A stretch of 64,000 nt of DNA, taken from positions 2,790,001 through 2,854,000 of the forward strand of contig CM074703.1 of the NCBI GenBank assembly GCA_037367355.1, read 5' to 3'. Shown here piece after piece: positions 34,052-46,813 of the stretch (positions are counted from its first letter, which is position 1; every line of letters starts with the position of its first letter). Made by a program: the position numbers and the translations under genes. Origin of the DNA: Neoscytalidium dimidiatum. Its lineage: Eukaryota > Ascomycota > Dothideomycetes > Botryosphaeriales > Botryosphaeriaceae. The notes below the pieces were generated by a model that saw only the letters and a list, made by a program, of their open reading frames with translations, did not search any database and was not told the DNA's origin.

Positions 34052-36942
34052 ATGGACTCTTGCTTGTAAAGCGTAGTGGGGCTCTATCATGTTGAACTCT
34101 GCCTTGTGCGCAGAGTTTGGCTTTTGTTCAACTTAGCTTTCCGGCATGAAGGTGGGGGGAGCTTTGAAATGCGCTAAAAATACTAGAGCATTAGTACCAT
34201 GTCATCGAGTTATTGATCATTCGCCTGTCTCTTTGGGTGTATGAGACAGAATCAAATTTTTTAAGCTTGATCACGGTTAAGTGACGGATCATTTTGAGAC
34301 TTCTTCCCGATGTGCCCGCTGACTTCTATACGTCAAAGCGGAAAAGAGAACACGGAGGATGACGCTGGCACCAATGCTTGAAGTCCACACTCACTAATTA
34401 TGGAACCAGGCCAGACTTACATAAAGGCTCTGCTACACTATACCAGGACCAGATGACACCAGAATAGGACGCATGAATGTAGATATGCGTACGTCTCACA
34501 GTGGAGTAAGAGGTGGATACGGTCAGAGCTGAAGGGCCTACGTAATTTGGTCTTGAAGCTAAAAGAGCTTCACCATGATGTTTGAGAAACGGACGCATTT
34601 TAGGCAAGCTGACCTATTTTGAATAATGGATGAGGAATGTTTCGCCAAGAGTAGTTTTTTTTATACCCGTCGCAGCTCATGAGCTGCGGGCTTGCCAAGA
34701 AGCGTATCTGTTTTCTATAGAGTAGCTGCAGCCCCCGCCTCTGACGTCGACGTAAATGTACATTGTGATGATTGCGTGGCCCAAATGTGTGAGTTTCGGC
34801 ACAACACTTAAGCTGAGATCGCTTGGGTGTGACGAAGTGGAGAGAGGCTGTGATGTGGCTAAGACCTTTCATTGGTGTGGCTTAGGCAGGCCACTATAGG
34901 CGACGCTACGTAGGTTGCCGTATAGCGACCCCGAGCTTTGGTGCTTACGTTGCGCACCAAGGTGTCTGGCAGTCGAGCTGCAGGTTTGAGCTTACGTCAC
35001 TCGGAGATACTGGACAAAGCATGTGCATGTCCGTGACGATGCGATACAGTAGCACGGACTGCGTTCAGCATACAATGCTGTTCACGATCAGATCTGCACA
35101 TCTCTCAAGTTGGCTTGATCGTGAAGGGCGTATTGACGAATGCCAAGCGTGCATGAATCCCGTATTGCGGATGCCCCGCGGCCAGGGCATCGTTGCCGAA
35201 AGGGCCCGATGCATTGACGACACCCGCTTGTGGTCGATCGCGTCAACAGGTGCACGAGCGCGGTAGTCAGGAACAAGCACAAATCGGGTCGTCGTCCCGA
35301 GGGGTAGACACATGTGAAACAGCGGGCCGAGGGCACTGGAGGCTGTGTCAGGGACGTCGCTTGGTGGTGACCGGAGCAGGCCATTACCATATCCGGTTCT
35401 AGTGTACGTTTCGTTGATTCAGAGGCCCAGGCTGAGGTCATCGACATCTCGATAGAAGAGAAAAACCTGATTCCATTTCATGTGCATGACGAGAGTGAAC
35501 TTATCGTGGCATCGTGAGGATAACTCTTCCGGGGACCGAAGCTCACGAAGATGATGTTTACCTTTTACGTTGAAGTTGAGGTTAATATCTGACCGGAAGC
35601 TTGTGAAGTGCTTGTTATGGAAGTAATTTGCACAGCCATTCCCCTCTTCGAAGATGCTTGCTCTTTAGGCGGGTACCTGCGAACTTAGGCTTGGAGGCGG
35701 TGGTGAACGAGTAGCTTGATATGGTTAGCGTAGTTGGAAACGAAAATAGACTTCCCGAACCCCTTGAACTCTCACGCCTCGAGACTCCAGTTTCCTGTCT
35801 GGGCTGCTCTTCGTGGCTGATTGGTAGAATGGACAGAGATGGTCAAGAGATGGTCGAGAGAAGTAGAAACACGGATGATGTCTTGAAACAGATCAAGAAG
35901 TGTTCCCGTTGCTTCTGTCGAACTGAGTGGTTGACCCTCCAAATGCTTGTCAGGTTGCAGCAACACATACCATGATCCCAGGTTGCGCATGAACTGTAAG
36001 CTTGGCATTGTCCCAAAATTCTCGTATCGATTCAGCATCTCGCAAACATTGACGTATAGGAATCAAGCCCCGAACTCTGCAATAGCCACACAGGGATTCT
36101 AAGATTCCTCTGCGTGTCCAGGCTTCTCGACGGCGTGAGGTGCAAAAAGGGCCTTCTCTGGTCCCGGCAACCGTAGTAGTAGTGATTTGGACTGCCCATA
36201 TGCCTCACTCTGGTCACCACTGGAGCAACCTTGCCCACTTGACGCAGCCGTCGCGGGTCCAGGTGGCTCAGTGAGGCCATGTCCAGGCCGCACAGTTCCT
36301 TGACGCAGCCGTGCTCGGGAGGCCGGGACGAGGCGCCCTCTATTTCGGTGATCACGAAGGGGCCTTTGCAAACCTCTGGACCTATTCTGGGTGACGGGAG
36401 GGCCCGATCGGGAAAGGCAAGAGGCCGAGTTTGATGAGGTTGGGGTTCGTGAAACGGGATTAAGGTTGGCCAAGACACGCACCTTTCTGTAAAAGGCAAC
36501 GCGATCGACGGGGCGTGTGGGGGGCGTGGAGCTCCGGCTTGAGACCACCGCACATCATTGCAATACATGAAACGACAAACACAACACCATTCCGTAGCTC
36601 CCAGGACGCTTGGGCGCTGGCCTCCAGCCTGGCCCTGGCTCTACTAGCGTCGGTCATGATGCTCGAGGTGGCATGTTGACAGAATTATCCTGCGTATATC
36701 AAGCTCGTCGACCTCTTCCAACAATGCCTTTCTTTCCTCATCAACCACTCTCACTTTTTTTTCTCTATCCTCCTTACTGGTACCTACAAGTATTCCCCTT
36801 ATTTCTCTTACTATCTTTACTCTACAGCCAGGCAACGCTGTTCCCATTCTCACATCTCCCTGCCCAACCAATTTTTCCTTGTCCATCGCAACACATACAT
36901 TCCTACTTCCCTTAATATCTACTACTACCTCTATTCACCAAA
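34052..36942. other. Large intergenic stretch, no gene seen
   Basis: 2.9 kb. ORFs of up to 178 codons on the minus strand near 36030-36570 look compositionally random. The last 300 bases are CT-rich, as in a fungal promoter and 5' UTR, and belong to the glycine-rich gene at 36943. No transposon or RNA gene seen. Confidence 0.45.
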
Positions 36943-39170
36943 ATGGTTTACTCCAAGAACCTCATCGCCATCGGCCTCGTAGCCTCCACCGCCACAGCCC
37001 TGCCGACCTTCGGCCTCCTCGGCCTCAAAGCCGGCATGCTCAAGAGCCTGGGCCTGGGCCTCGGCGGCCACGGCGGCCTGATGGGCCACGGAGGTCTCGG
37101 TGGAGGCCTCTCAGGCGGCCTCAGTAAGCCAATCCCTCTCCCAAGGAAACTTCAAAGTTTTTTTTTTTACTAACGAGGCGAAGGCGGCGGTCTCTCTGGC
37201 GGCCTGGGAGGCGGCTTGGGCCTGGGCGGCGGCGCGTCCGGGTACGGCGACGGCTCCTGCGACTCGTGCTCGCCCTGCGGCGATGATTCCGGGTGCGGTG
37301 GCGGCGCGGACGGCTACGGAGAGGGCAGTGGCTCCGCGGGTGGTAAATACCCTCTCCCCTTTTTTTTTTTCTTTTGCTCCGGCTTCTGGTCAGGGTGTTT
37401 GCTGACATTTTGTGCAGGCGAAGCTGGAGGCTCGATCGGAGGCGGCATCTCAGGCGGCGCGTCAGGTAGGTTTTCACATTTTTGTGCGGGGTTCTAACGA
37501 ACGTCTGCTGACGCTTTCGAAAGGCTCTGCCGGCGGTTCAGTTGGTGGCGGGCTGTCAGGAGGAGCATCCGGTGAGTTTTATTCGCAGCTCTAATGATGG
37601 GAAAGGTCTGAATAGGCGCTGACAAACAAAGGGGGAGCTGGTGCTGGAGCTGGGGCTGGTGCTAGCGGGAGCATTGGCGGAGGCTTGAGCGGCGGCGCTA
37701 GTGGAGGTGCAAGTGGAGGTGCAAGTGGAGGTGCAAGTGGAGGTGCCAGCGGAGAAGCTGGTGGCTCGATTGGAGGAGGCATCTCAGGTGAGTCTACGGT
37801 TTCCAATCTTACAATCCAATTCTCCCAATAAGCAGGATGAGTCCGTTTCAGAGTTGCTCCTCTGGGGATTAGCTCTAGAACGGATCACATTACCAGAGCA
37901 ACATTGCTAACATTTTCTTACAGGCGGCGCATCCGGTGGTGCCAGTGGATCTGCGAGCGGAGAGACCGGTGGTGAAGCCGGTGGATCAGCAAGCGGAGAA
38001 GCTGGAGGTTCGGCCGGCGGAGAAACTGGTGGGGAGGCTGGTGGATCTGCTGGTGGTGAAGCGGGTGGGTCAGCCGGTGGTGAAGCTAGCGGATCTGCTG
38101 GTGGTGAAGCTGGCGGATCTGCTGGTGGTGAAGCTGGCGGATCAGCTAGCGGGGAAGCCGGTGGCGATGCTGGCGCGGAAGCGGGCGGTTCCGCTGGTGG
38201 AGAGGCGAGCGGCGAGGCTGGAGGAAGCGTCGGCGGGAGTATCGGTGGTAGTATCGGTGGTGAGTTGATTCGAGTTTTCATTAAAAAAGTTTGCTAACCA
38301 GATCATCAAGGTTCAATCGGAGGCGAGGCTGGCGGGTCTGCCTCAGGTGGCGCCGGTGGATCTGCCTCGGGCGGCGCTGAGGCCGGAGCAGGCGGAGAAG
38401 CTGGAGGCAAGTCAGGCGGCGAGGGCGGCTACGCGGCACCCGGAGGTGAGTTTGCCCTTTCAAGTTAAATGCGGACTAAAGTTTGACAAAAGCTAATAGG
38501 TCATTAGAGGGCGAAGGGAGCAGTGGAGGCGAGGGGAGTAGCGAGGGTAGTGCTGAGGGTAAGATATAATTCAAGAACTGCGCTTTGCTTAGATTGCTGA
38601 CAAGATATGAAAGGCGGAGCAGATTCATCTGGCTCTGAAGGCCCGTCCGGCTCTGAGGGCTCATCTGGTTCATCTGACTCGGGTGAAACTGGTTCTTCAG
38701 AAGGTGGAGAGTCTCAGACGACCTTTAGTTCGGCCACGACCGTATCCTTCGCCACATCTTTCGGTACGACCGCGACTGTAGATGGAGGAGCTGGAGGGTC
38801 GGGCGCCACGGCCGGTGCATCTGTGGGTGCGTCTGCGGGTGCGTCTGCGGGTGCGTCTGCGAGTGCGTCGGCTGAGGCATCTGCGAGCGCTTCGGCGAGC
38901 GCAGGCGCTGGTTACGGCTACGCGCCTCCAACCATCCGCGACACGGATGGAGCTCCTCCTGCTCTTGAGGCCGCCGGTACCCCATATGCGTCTCCCACTC
39001 ATTCGGCTGCCTCTACACCGTCCACTTCGATTTCTTACACATCCGCTGCTCACGTCACCCCGACCCCCACTCCTACCCCTGGTTCTGTTCAGTTCGAAGG
39101 AGCTGCCACCAAGGCTACCTTCTCAGGTGCTCTACTTGCCGGCTTTGGCTTGGCTCTTGTTCTGTTTTGA
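36943..39170 (+). CDS. Glycine-rich, GPI-anchored cell-wall protein in nine exons
   Basis: Model: join(36943..37123, 37184..37342, 37418..37465, 37524..37571, 37632..37787, 37924..38259, 38311..38445, 38508..38558, 38614..39170), 556 residues. An N-terminal signal peptide (AIGLVASTATALP) is followed by Gly-Leu-rich sequence and a short Cys cluster (CDSCSPCGDDSGC). Then come long arrays of GGSAGGEA, GGASGGAS and SIGG-type repeats, then Ser/Thr-rich sequence. The C-terminus is a GPI signal: a small-residue region, then a hydrophobic tail ending GFGLALVLF. It should be exported and linked to membrane or wall. All eight introns interrupt a Gly codon after base 1, except the first, which is in Ser; all are phase 1, so every internal exon is a multiple of three. 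Acceptor choice in introns 1 and 7 is less sure. Confidence 0.82.
37692..37762. repeat. Tandem GGTGCAAGTGGA repeat in the glycine-rich gene
   Basis: Near-identical 12-bp units (GGTGCAAGTGGA) encoding Gly-Ala-Ser-Gly, about five copies. Similar longer units (GGTGAAGCTGGCGGATCTGC) occur at about 38050-38150. Confidence 0.8.
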
Positions 39171-40514
39171 TAACGATTAACACTGTGGGAAGATAATTCT
39201 GGAGGATAAAAATCCACGCACGTAAAAAACTGTACAGCGGGCTGCTATTTCTCATTCCTGTCATTCGTTCAAACAAGGCTAATAGTGCTTTTTTGTTTTT
39301 TGCTCATCTTCGGAGTTAAATAACCCAAATCTGTAAATATTCAATAGTCATGACCCTATATGCTTTGGCAGTGAAGACTTCTGTGTCCTTGACGTACGCA
39401 ACCTCAAGTTTTATTACCAGATGGCGTGGCTCATGAAGAGCTCGACTTACCTGCTACCGATACTGAGGTTCTCACTTTCAATTGCTGTTGTGGTAAGTCC
39501 GCTCATTTGTGGAATTTATCTGAAGGAAGAAGGCGTACATATATATGCAGCTTGATTCAGAGGCAGGGAAGAGACCTAAGATGCATCAGTCGTCTGAAGG
39601 TAAGCTTGCAATACTGCTGAGAGAGCTGATCAATTGTTTGCAAGAGAGGTAAAACAGTTGGGGAGAGTGATTGAAATAGAGCATGCACAGTCGAAGCTGG
39701 GGCTGAGCAGAAGACTGAAGGCGGTTATCGAGAAATCGGAGGGCTTGTCGAGATTGAGCAGAATGGGGGACAATACAGTCAAATCTCTCGGAAGGAATTT
39801 GTAGAGGCAGAGAAATTGGGGTGAATGGAATGAGTTTGCGTTGTGATGATGTAATTGCGTGAGCTGTGAATTGGAGAAGCCATACTACTGGAAGGAAGTT
39901 GCGCGACGCCTGCACACAGCGTGCTTCGGCATTAGACCAACGCAGATAACATCATTGGTGAGGGAAGATGAAGAAGCATCCCAAGCGATATCTGTGAGCT
40001 CACACTGTATATTCTGGTCCGGATGGCTATTTTCCTTTCCTTGTGACCCTAATCAAACAAACATGATAAAAATGACGTCGAGATCCGCTGTTAATTAGAT
40101 CTAAATTCAAGTCTCCAAGTCCGACCTACTGATTTAACGTCCATATAGGACAGCTCATCCAGTTCCTTTCAAGAGCAATGGATAATGACTGGCCTACTGG
40201 TCCGTCCCATGAAGAGCAAGGCATTCATGATTGGTATGAGAAAGCCTGCAGGATGCCAAATACAGAAGTTCTGCTCTTCGTAGAAGCTGCACAAGCAACG
40301 CCCGAGTGAGGTCTGTCATTCGAACCCTAGTGATTTGAAGAGTATTTTGGAAGCTGTAAGGCTCAAGCGGCGTTCGTCGAAGAGCTCGTAAAAAGATCTT
40401 CCAAAACAACACTCAACGCACGGGCCCCACATGTGCTCTATATCCACTGCTTACACCTCTTCCTCACCTCTCTTCCTTTCACCTTCACACCCAACACGCA
40501 CTTTCGCCAACACC
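39171..40514. other. Intergenic, 1.3 kb, no gene seen
   Basis: 3' flank of the glycine-rich gene and promoter of the BTB gene. AT-rich, with no supported ORF. The C-rich 40440-40514 part looks like the 5' UTR of the BTB gene. Confidence 0.45.
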
Positions 40515-43095
40515 ATGGCGACAACCTTCGAGCGCGTCGTCCGCGTCCAAGTCGGCCGTGAGGCCGAAATCTTCTCCGTCCACGCTGGCCTTATGGCCAA
40601 ACACTCATTCTACTTCGCGAGCATGCTCGCATCTGCTCCAGACATGGAGCTTTGGAACCTGCCGACCGTGGCGCCTAGGAGCTTTCATCTGCTCCTTGAC
40701 TACATCTACGGTGGCCCACTGACCCTCAGCTGGGCCAACGAGCACGACCGCCAGCAGCTGGTCGATGCATACCTCCTGGGCGCCATGGTCGGCGCGAACA
40801 GGTTCTGCAACACCATCATCGAGGGCATCGCCAACAAGGCGATGCGCCCAGGCCTGCGCAAGATCTTACCCGACAGTAACACCATCGCAAGCCTCTACAT
40901 TGCCGACGCCACTCAACCTGACACTCCCATCCGCCGCCTCTTCGTCGATCTTTACGTCCACTTTGCCGATGTGGACGCCACGAACACCATAATCATGGGC
41001 CAAAACAGGCTTCCTGACTTTTGGAATGAGTTCTGTGAGGTCTCGCGTTCTCGTGACGAGCATGACACCTCCGCTCGCCTGGATGGCAATCCGCTGCTGA
41101 TGTTCGATTCCGAGGACTACTTCATCAACGAGACTCACTTCTTCACGCCGGAGCCCATTCCTGTGTCACGCGCTGGAACCAAAGCTTGGCTTTGCCACTA
41201 CGATGGTGTCAACACCATCATCATTGAGGACGGCAAGCCTCCCATGTACATTCACCGTGAGCTGTCCGAGCTCCGTCAAGACATCCTCCGCAAGTGTCCG
41301 CCCCACGACATCATTTTCCCAGCCGGCTACCGCAACGCCGCAATCATCTTCCTCAAGTGGCTTTACTTTGGCAGTGTAACCGCTCAGTGAGTTCCACACC
41401 ATTTCGCCGTACCCAATCTCTATATCTCCCCATCAGTTCTTCCCATTATCATGACTTCTCAAGAACCCACCGACTTCTAACCACAGAGACACCAGGTGCT
41501 ACGACCTCAAAGACTTCATCCGCGCCTACAACGTCGGCACAACTATGCACAACCCACAGTTCCTGGACGACCTCATCACCGGCATCGTATCCTACTGCAC
41601 ACGCAACCACATCCTCCCCTCCGCCTCCGAAATCGCCCTCACCTACCAAACCACCGCGGCCAACAGCCCGCTCCGCCACTTCATGGTCTCCTGGACCCTC
41701 ACGCACCGCCACACCGCACCCCTCAACCCGTCCTCCCTCCCCATGGATCCCGCCCTCTGCGCCACCTTCGCCGCCGACCTCGAGACCGAACGCGCCAGCC
41801 GCACCGCGAGCATGAACGCCGACATGGCCGAGGCCGCCACGCACCACGAGTACGGCTACGAGCACCCCCGCCCGTACGCCGACGAGCAGTTCGGCGGCGA
41901 CACCCCGCTCGGCGGCACGCAGGGCGCCGCGCCCTACTTCGGCGACGACATCTGCCGCCTGCACGTCGCGCACCCATACGGAGGCTACCGCGCGCCGCTC
42001 GCGAACGCGGACCGGGACGTCAATGGCGGGCTGGCCGGGCCGGCGCTGGACGAGGGCGACGCGGCGCTGCGGATGTTCGGGTTCAGTACGAAGGTGAAGG
42101 AGAGCGAGAGCGCGATGAGGAGCACGGCTGCGACGGGCTGGGTGCATCCGGGAAATGACATCGCGGCGAAGAACGGGGTCAGGAATCCGTGTTACGAGCT
42201 GCTGCGGAAGAGGAACTGCTACGGGGCGCTCGTTGTTGGGTACAGGCCCGTGCCGCTTGAGGAGCTGGAGCTGCAGAGGAAGCTGGAGAGGGTCTTTGGC
42301 CACCGCGGGCGCGGGAGCGGCGGCGCTGCAAAGAATGGCAGCGATGAGGGAAGCCGGAGCGGCATGACCGCGCAGACTTCCGACGTCCAGGACGCTCGGA
42401 GCAGCAGCATCTCAGAGGAGACCGACACCAGCGATGACGCATCCACCATCACTCCTGCTACCTACAAGGGCAAAGGCAAGGCGAAAGCCACAGACGACGA
42501 CCTCGACCCGCTCATCGCCAACGACCCAGACCTGCACACCCTGCACGCCGAAACCGAACAGGCTCACACAGCCCACCTAGCCCAAACCATCGTCACCGCC
42601 CAACAAACCCCCAGAGAACACATCAAACAGCCCATCACGCGCTCTCTACTCACTGCCTTAATCGCCATCAATGAGCACCGCCCTTTCCCGACCAGCGGCC
42701 GCTCCACCCCGTACGAATCGCCTATCTCGTCTTTCTTCACCGCCGGATTCCCGGAGCCGCAGGCCATGTCTGGAACGTTCGGAGGACCGGATGAACCTGT
42801 TGGCTCGGTTGCTGCGTTCAATGCTTTGCGTTTACCGTTCGGCTGGCAGCAAAGGCGCTGTGTAGATGGGCGTGCGTACTTTGTGCGATTTATCCCGGGC
42901 ATGAAGAAGGAGGCGACGTGGGTGGACCCGAGGGGGGAGGTGGTGTGGCGGAGGAGTGATGAGATGGGGTCGATTGACGAGGAGGTAGAGGAGGAGGACG
43001 AACATGAGGACGAGGAGAGTGAGGAGGATTGTTCCGCAGTCGGGACGGTTGAGCTGGGAGAGGGCGTTCGTGGCGGAGAGGAGGTTGGCGACTGA
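40515..43095 (+). CDS. BTB-domain protein with a C-terminal WW-like domain
   Basis: Model: join(40515..41386, 41487..43095), 826 residues. The 100-nt intron (GTGAGT...CCACAG) joins two long ORFs into GSVTAQ-DTRCYDLKDFIRAYNVG. The start is MATTFERVV; an upstream Met at 40431 would only add Ser/Pro-rich sequence. Residues about 8-110 look like a BTB/POZ fold (VHAGLMAKHSFYFASML, then LLLDYIYGGPLTL). A second BTB-like segment follows near 240-290 (YIHRELSELRQDILRKC, FLKWLYFGS). The middle and late parts are disordered. Residues about 740-773 read LPFGWQQRR...DGRAYFV...TWVDPR, a recognisable WW domain with three or four extra residues in the second loop. BTB domains dimerise or recruit Cullin 3; WW domains bind Pro-rich peptides. 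The tail is acidic (EEVEEEDEHEDEESEED). Confidence 0.75.
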
Positions 43096-43545
43096 ATGAA
43101 GGCTGTGCTTGACAACGCCGTCGCCACCTTTTCCCTTGGGATCATTTCTCGCATGGCGGAAGTCCATGGTTGACTTTGAGAATCCATTTACACATATAAT
43201 GCGATCATGGAAGATCTCTCTACAGGTCTAAACCCTCTACCCATCATGAAGCTCTTTCTCTACCGTAGGTGTAATAATTCATCGTTCTGCTTTCTTCGGA
43301 TACGCTAGTCAGAGGACTCCCATTTCCCTTTCTTGTCTAGTCTTTTACTTTACTGAAGCACGTATTCGCAATGGATTACCCTGGGGAAAGACTGCAGGTA
43401 AGGCATTCAGGCAGAAAGGGCTATACTTCTTTTAGACAGCAGCTGATGGATAGGTATGTATAACAACGTTCTGTTAAACTTTGAAAAAGCGACGCCGCCT
43501 TTTGGAAGCGACGTATAGGGCTCTATAATCCAAAACACTCGGGGA
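43096..43545. other. Intergenic between convergent genes
   Basis: 450 bases between the BTB gene stop and the NLR stop. AT-rich 3' flanks; nothing else seen. Confidence 0.45.
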
Positions 43546-46176
43546 TTAACCTCCAGAGGCAACTTCTTTTCTAAAGCAGTCCTTGCTAGTCAACGAAGAG
43601 TCAACGTCCGCAAGGGCATCCCACTTACGTTGAGCCCGAAGAACCTTAATCAGTCTGTTTCTAATCTTTACTGTGCGCTTGTGCCCTTTGCCAAATAGCA
43701 TTTCATATCCTTGTTGTACTTCGTAATATAGGGCCTCCGCGTCCTCGAATCTTCCCACACTTTCGTACGTCCATGCTAGGTTTGCAACCGCTTCGAGTGT
43801 TTCAACGTGCCGGTCCCCCAAAACTTCCTTAAATTCTTCTATAACTTCCTGGAGAAGCAACTGGGACTCTTCCCATTCCTGGCACAAGCCTAAAGCACTT
43901 GCAAGATTAATCATAACCCGGAGAGACGTCGGATGCCTACGGCCAAGTAGTCGGGTGCTGTCCTCTACGACCGCGGAAAGAAGGACTTTTGATTCGTCGC
44001 ACTTGCCTCTTTTCGCTTGCAGGAAAGCCGCAAAATTGCTCCGTATGGCCGCTATTTCAGGCAGGTGGTCATGTCCAAAGTGAGCCTCTGCCAGCTCCAC
44101 AGACTTGCGAAGGAGCTCTTCTGCCTCATCTAGCCTCCCGAGGAACTCAAGGTTAAGACCCGAAAAATGCATGGTCCAAATCACTTCACGGTCTCCTTCG
44201 CCGACTGTCTCTTGTTCATGTTTCATTAGCTCGCGTAGCAAAGGCTCCGCTTCTTCGGATGCCCCGATCGTGCCCAGAATCCAAGACAAAGATCGAATGC
44301 AACCGGAAGCGACTTCATTGTGGAAAAGGCCGCGCCCGTCACGTTTTACAAGGCTCAAAACTTTTCGACTCGCGGTCGCTGCAAGATAAAAATTTCCCTG
44401 ACTATCAGCGTAACAAGCAACCGCCGTCAAGAGCTGGGCCCAGTCTTTGAGAGCTTGTGGAGATTTTGGTGCCTCGTAGTCGACATCTACGTGTGGAAGC
44501 AATGTCTTGCAGAGCCCCCAATATTCATAAGCTGGAGTAGGAGGGAATTCTGCTGCAAGTATGTGCAGGGTGCGATATTTCCATGTTTTTGTGTCATCGT
44601 GGTCAAGCCATTTTTGAGTCGCCAATTGGACGAGAGGATGCATCTGGAAGGTAGATCCGTCAGCATCGAGGGAGATGAGAGAGAAGTTTCGAAGCATCAT
44701 AGCGTCAGCCTCAAACTCTTCTGGATCATTCCATCTTGTGTGATTGCAGGATTTATGATCTTTATAGAGTTCTGAATCTTTCTCTTGTGTTTGGGATGTC
44801 GGGCTATGATTGTTGCGGTGCCGCGAGAAATCCTCCCTCAACACCGGTTCAGCCTTCATCTGCTTCGTCTGAGGACATTGTTCCGCCGCGGCGGGGCCAA
44901 CCGCTTTAATACGTGACAGGCACCATTCTGATTCGCCGTGCTCGTAGACATAAGCATTCCGATGTTTTCGAAGTAAGAAATCGGGTATTCCTTGACAATT
45001 GAAGAAGCTCATCAGGGAAAGTAGCCGAGCAGCACTCGGCCGTGAAACTTTTATATAATCCCAAGATGTCTTCCACGTCGAGAAAATCGAATTTGATGCG
45101 GCTGTGTCGCGGCAGAGGCTTGCAGGGTCGTGCTTAAGAATTGATGGAAGAGCATTCCCACCTGTTTGAAAATGCTCCAGGTAACTAGATATCGTTCTCC
45201 ATGGCTTCCTTTGGTTGATATAAGCCGAAGCTTGCTCTATAGCCAGCGGGACAAAATCCAGAGCTTTGAGGAGCTCCAAGGCGGATTGCTCGTCTTCCGG
45301 AAGTATTTCCATCTTCTTCTGCAGCAGCGCGAGAGCAGTGCCTTGAGTCATTGGCTGCATCTCCTGCATGTCCCGCGCGCGGTGCCCGACAAGTCTGTCC
45401 GCAACTTCTCTGTACCTGGAGGTGATGAGGATTCTACCGTTAGGGGACTGAGGCAAAAATGTTGCGAGCTCCCTCTTTGGAGTCTGTATGCTCGTGCTTC
45501 CCTCTGGTTCATGTGGACGATACTGAGAAAATAAGACGGCTGGATCATCGGCGTTGTCGAGAATCAAAGTCCATCGCCCATTCTTCCCATCGACTAGCCA
45601 ATCATTCACTTGCTGAAGTACGTCCCTCTCCTCAGTGAGGTCTTCCCTCCTTGACAGTTTCAGCTGCACAGCAATATTCTTGTACGACTCTTCGAATCTC
45701 GCGACAGTGCTAGCATGTACCCAGAAGATGAACATATCCGGTGAAACCTCGCGAAGCCGATAGGAGTACTCGATTGCCAACTGTGATTTTCTGTCTCACG
45801 TTAGCCCATCTTTTCCAAACGATCAGGGGGGGGAAAAAGCGTCTCACCCAATACCACCCAAGCCTGTGAGGGCAAAGCGTGCAGCAGGCTCTGCGAGCCT
45901 TTGCTCAATCACGGACAAAAAATCGCCTTGGTTGACAAAATCCGGGTTACGGCGAAACGGGACATTCCAAAACTTCCTGGGGTCCGGTGGCGAATGCGAG
46001 GCTGCTGCACCGAGGGTTAGTAGTCACTTGCACGGTCGAGGGAAGAATGACGGACAAGGTTCTCCTTGATAATAATTGGTCACTGTGCCGCTGTTGTAGC
46101 CTAGCTGGAATCCTTGGTTGCGGCCACCGGGGAAGTCGATTCTCGGCTGCGGAGGGAGCTCTGGTGGGGTTGCCAT
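43546..46176 (-). CDS. NB-ARC-TPR receptor (NLR-like) with an N-terminal amyloid-type motif
   Basis: Model: complement(join(43546..45790, 45848..46004, 46056..46176)), 840 residues. Introns are 57 nt and 51 nt; the latter has a weak GTCCGT donor but a good CTAAC branch. Exon 1 holds a short motif, residues 20-32: NQGFQLGYNSGTV. Next, VPFRRNPDFVNQGDF is the usual lead into fungal NB-ARC domains. The NB-ARC has its P-loop at 88-95 (GLGGIGKS, completed across intron 2), Walker B (WTLILDNADD), GRILITSRY, FVPLAIEQA and an MHPLVQLA element in place of MHD. From about residue 480 the protein is built of TPRs. Such receptors oligomerise on ligand binding; the N-terminal motif would then nucleate amyloid in a partner. 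All key residues are intact. The HeLo gene lies divergently 637 bases away and carries the matching motif. Confidence 0.9.
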
Positions 46177-46813
46177 TTGGATAGGATACTCTCATCGAGC
46201 CGCGACCGCGCAGAAAGTTACAGCCTCATAGTTCAGACGGTAACGAGAGTTGAAATGATGTGTTCTTTATGAAAGGGGAAATGAACATACGTCCACGAGG
46301 CTGTGGGTGGTCGTATATGCAGCCAAGTGGTCTCGCGGATGGAGAAAAGCTGACAGGAATTGAGAGGCGCCAGCGAAGGCGGCAACCACGAATATATCTG
46401 CTGAGCCAAGGCTCTGAGCCAGCATCTAAAGGCTATGCTACGCCAGCAGGGCCGTTAACTGGCAACCTATTGCTCACTCAGCAAGCCCCATGCAGCCAAA
46501 AATAAAACAGGAGCTGTGGCGTTCTCTAACTGGCCAGGAAGCAGGCAATCGAGCCCGGATCTAGTCTTGCACGGGCACTGCCCTGCCTTCGCCTCGTCAA
46601 GATCAAGGTCAAGAGCGCTCAGTGTGGAAAGAACTACCGAGCGATTCGTCGAGGGATGCTTGACAGGCAGCTGACTACTTTTTATCTTGCGAGGCTGAAA
46701 CTCGTTGAGAAGATGGTTTCCGAAGCCTTGCCGAGCGCGACTCTCCCGCCATTAGACCACAGCCTAATCGCTCAAGGGACATAGAGCCCCAGAGAAACAC
46801 CTGAAATCTCATC
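46177..46813. promoter_or_regulatory. Shared divergent promoter of the NLR and HeLo genes
   Basis: 637 bases between the two start codons. Both promoters must lie here, so the pair could be co-regulated. No clear operator-like repeat seen. Confidence 0.55.

Noticed and set aside
37907..38281. Pro/Ala-rich minus-strand ORF
   Set aside because: Antisense of the Gly/Ser repeat exon of the wall protein.
45780..45780. Apparent start of the NLR at 45780
   Set aside because: The codon there is TTG within TTGGCAATC. The true reading continues upstream across an intron to GLGGIGKS and the N-terminal motif.
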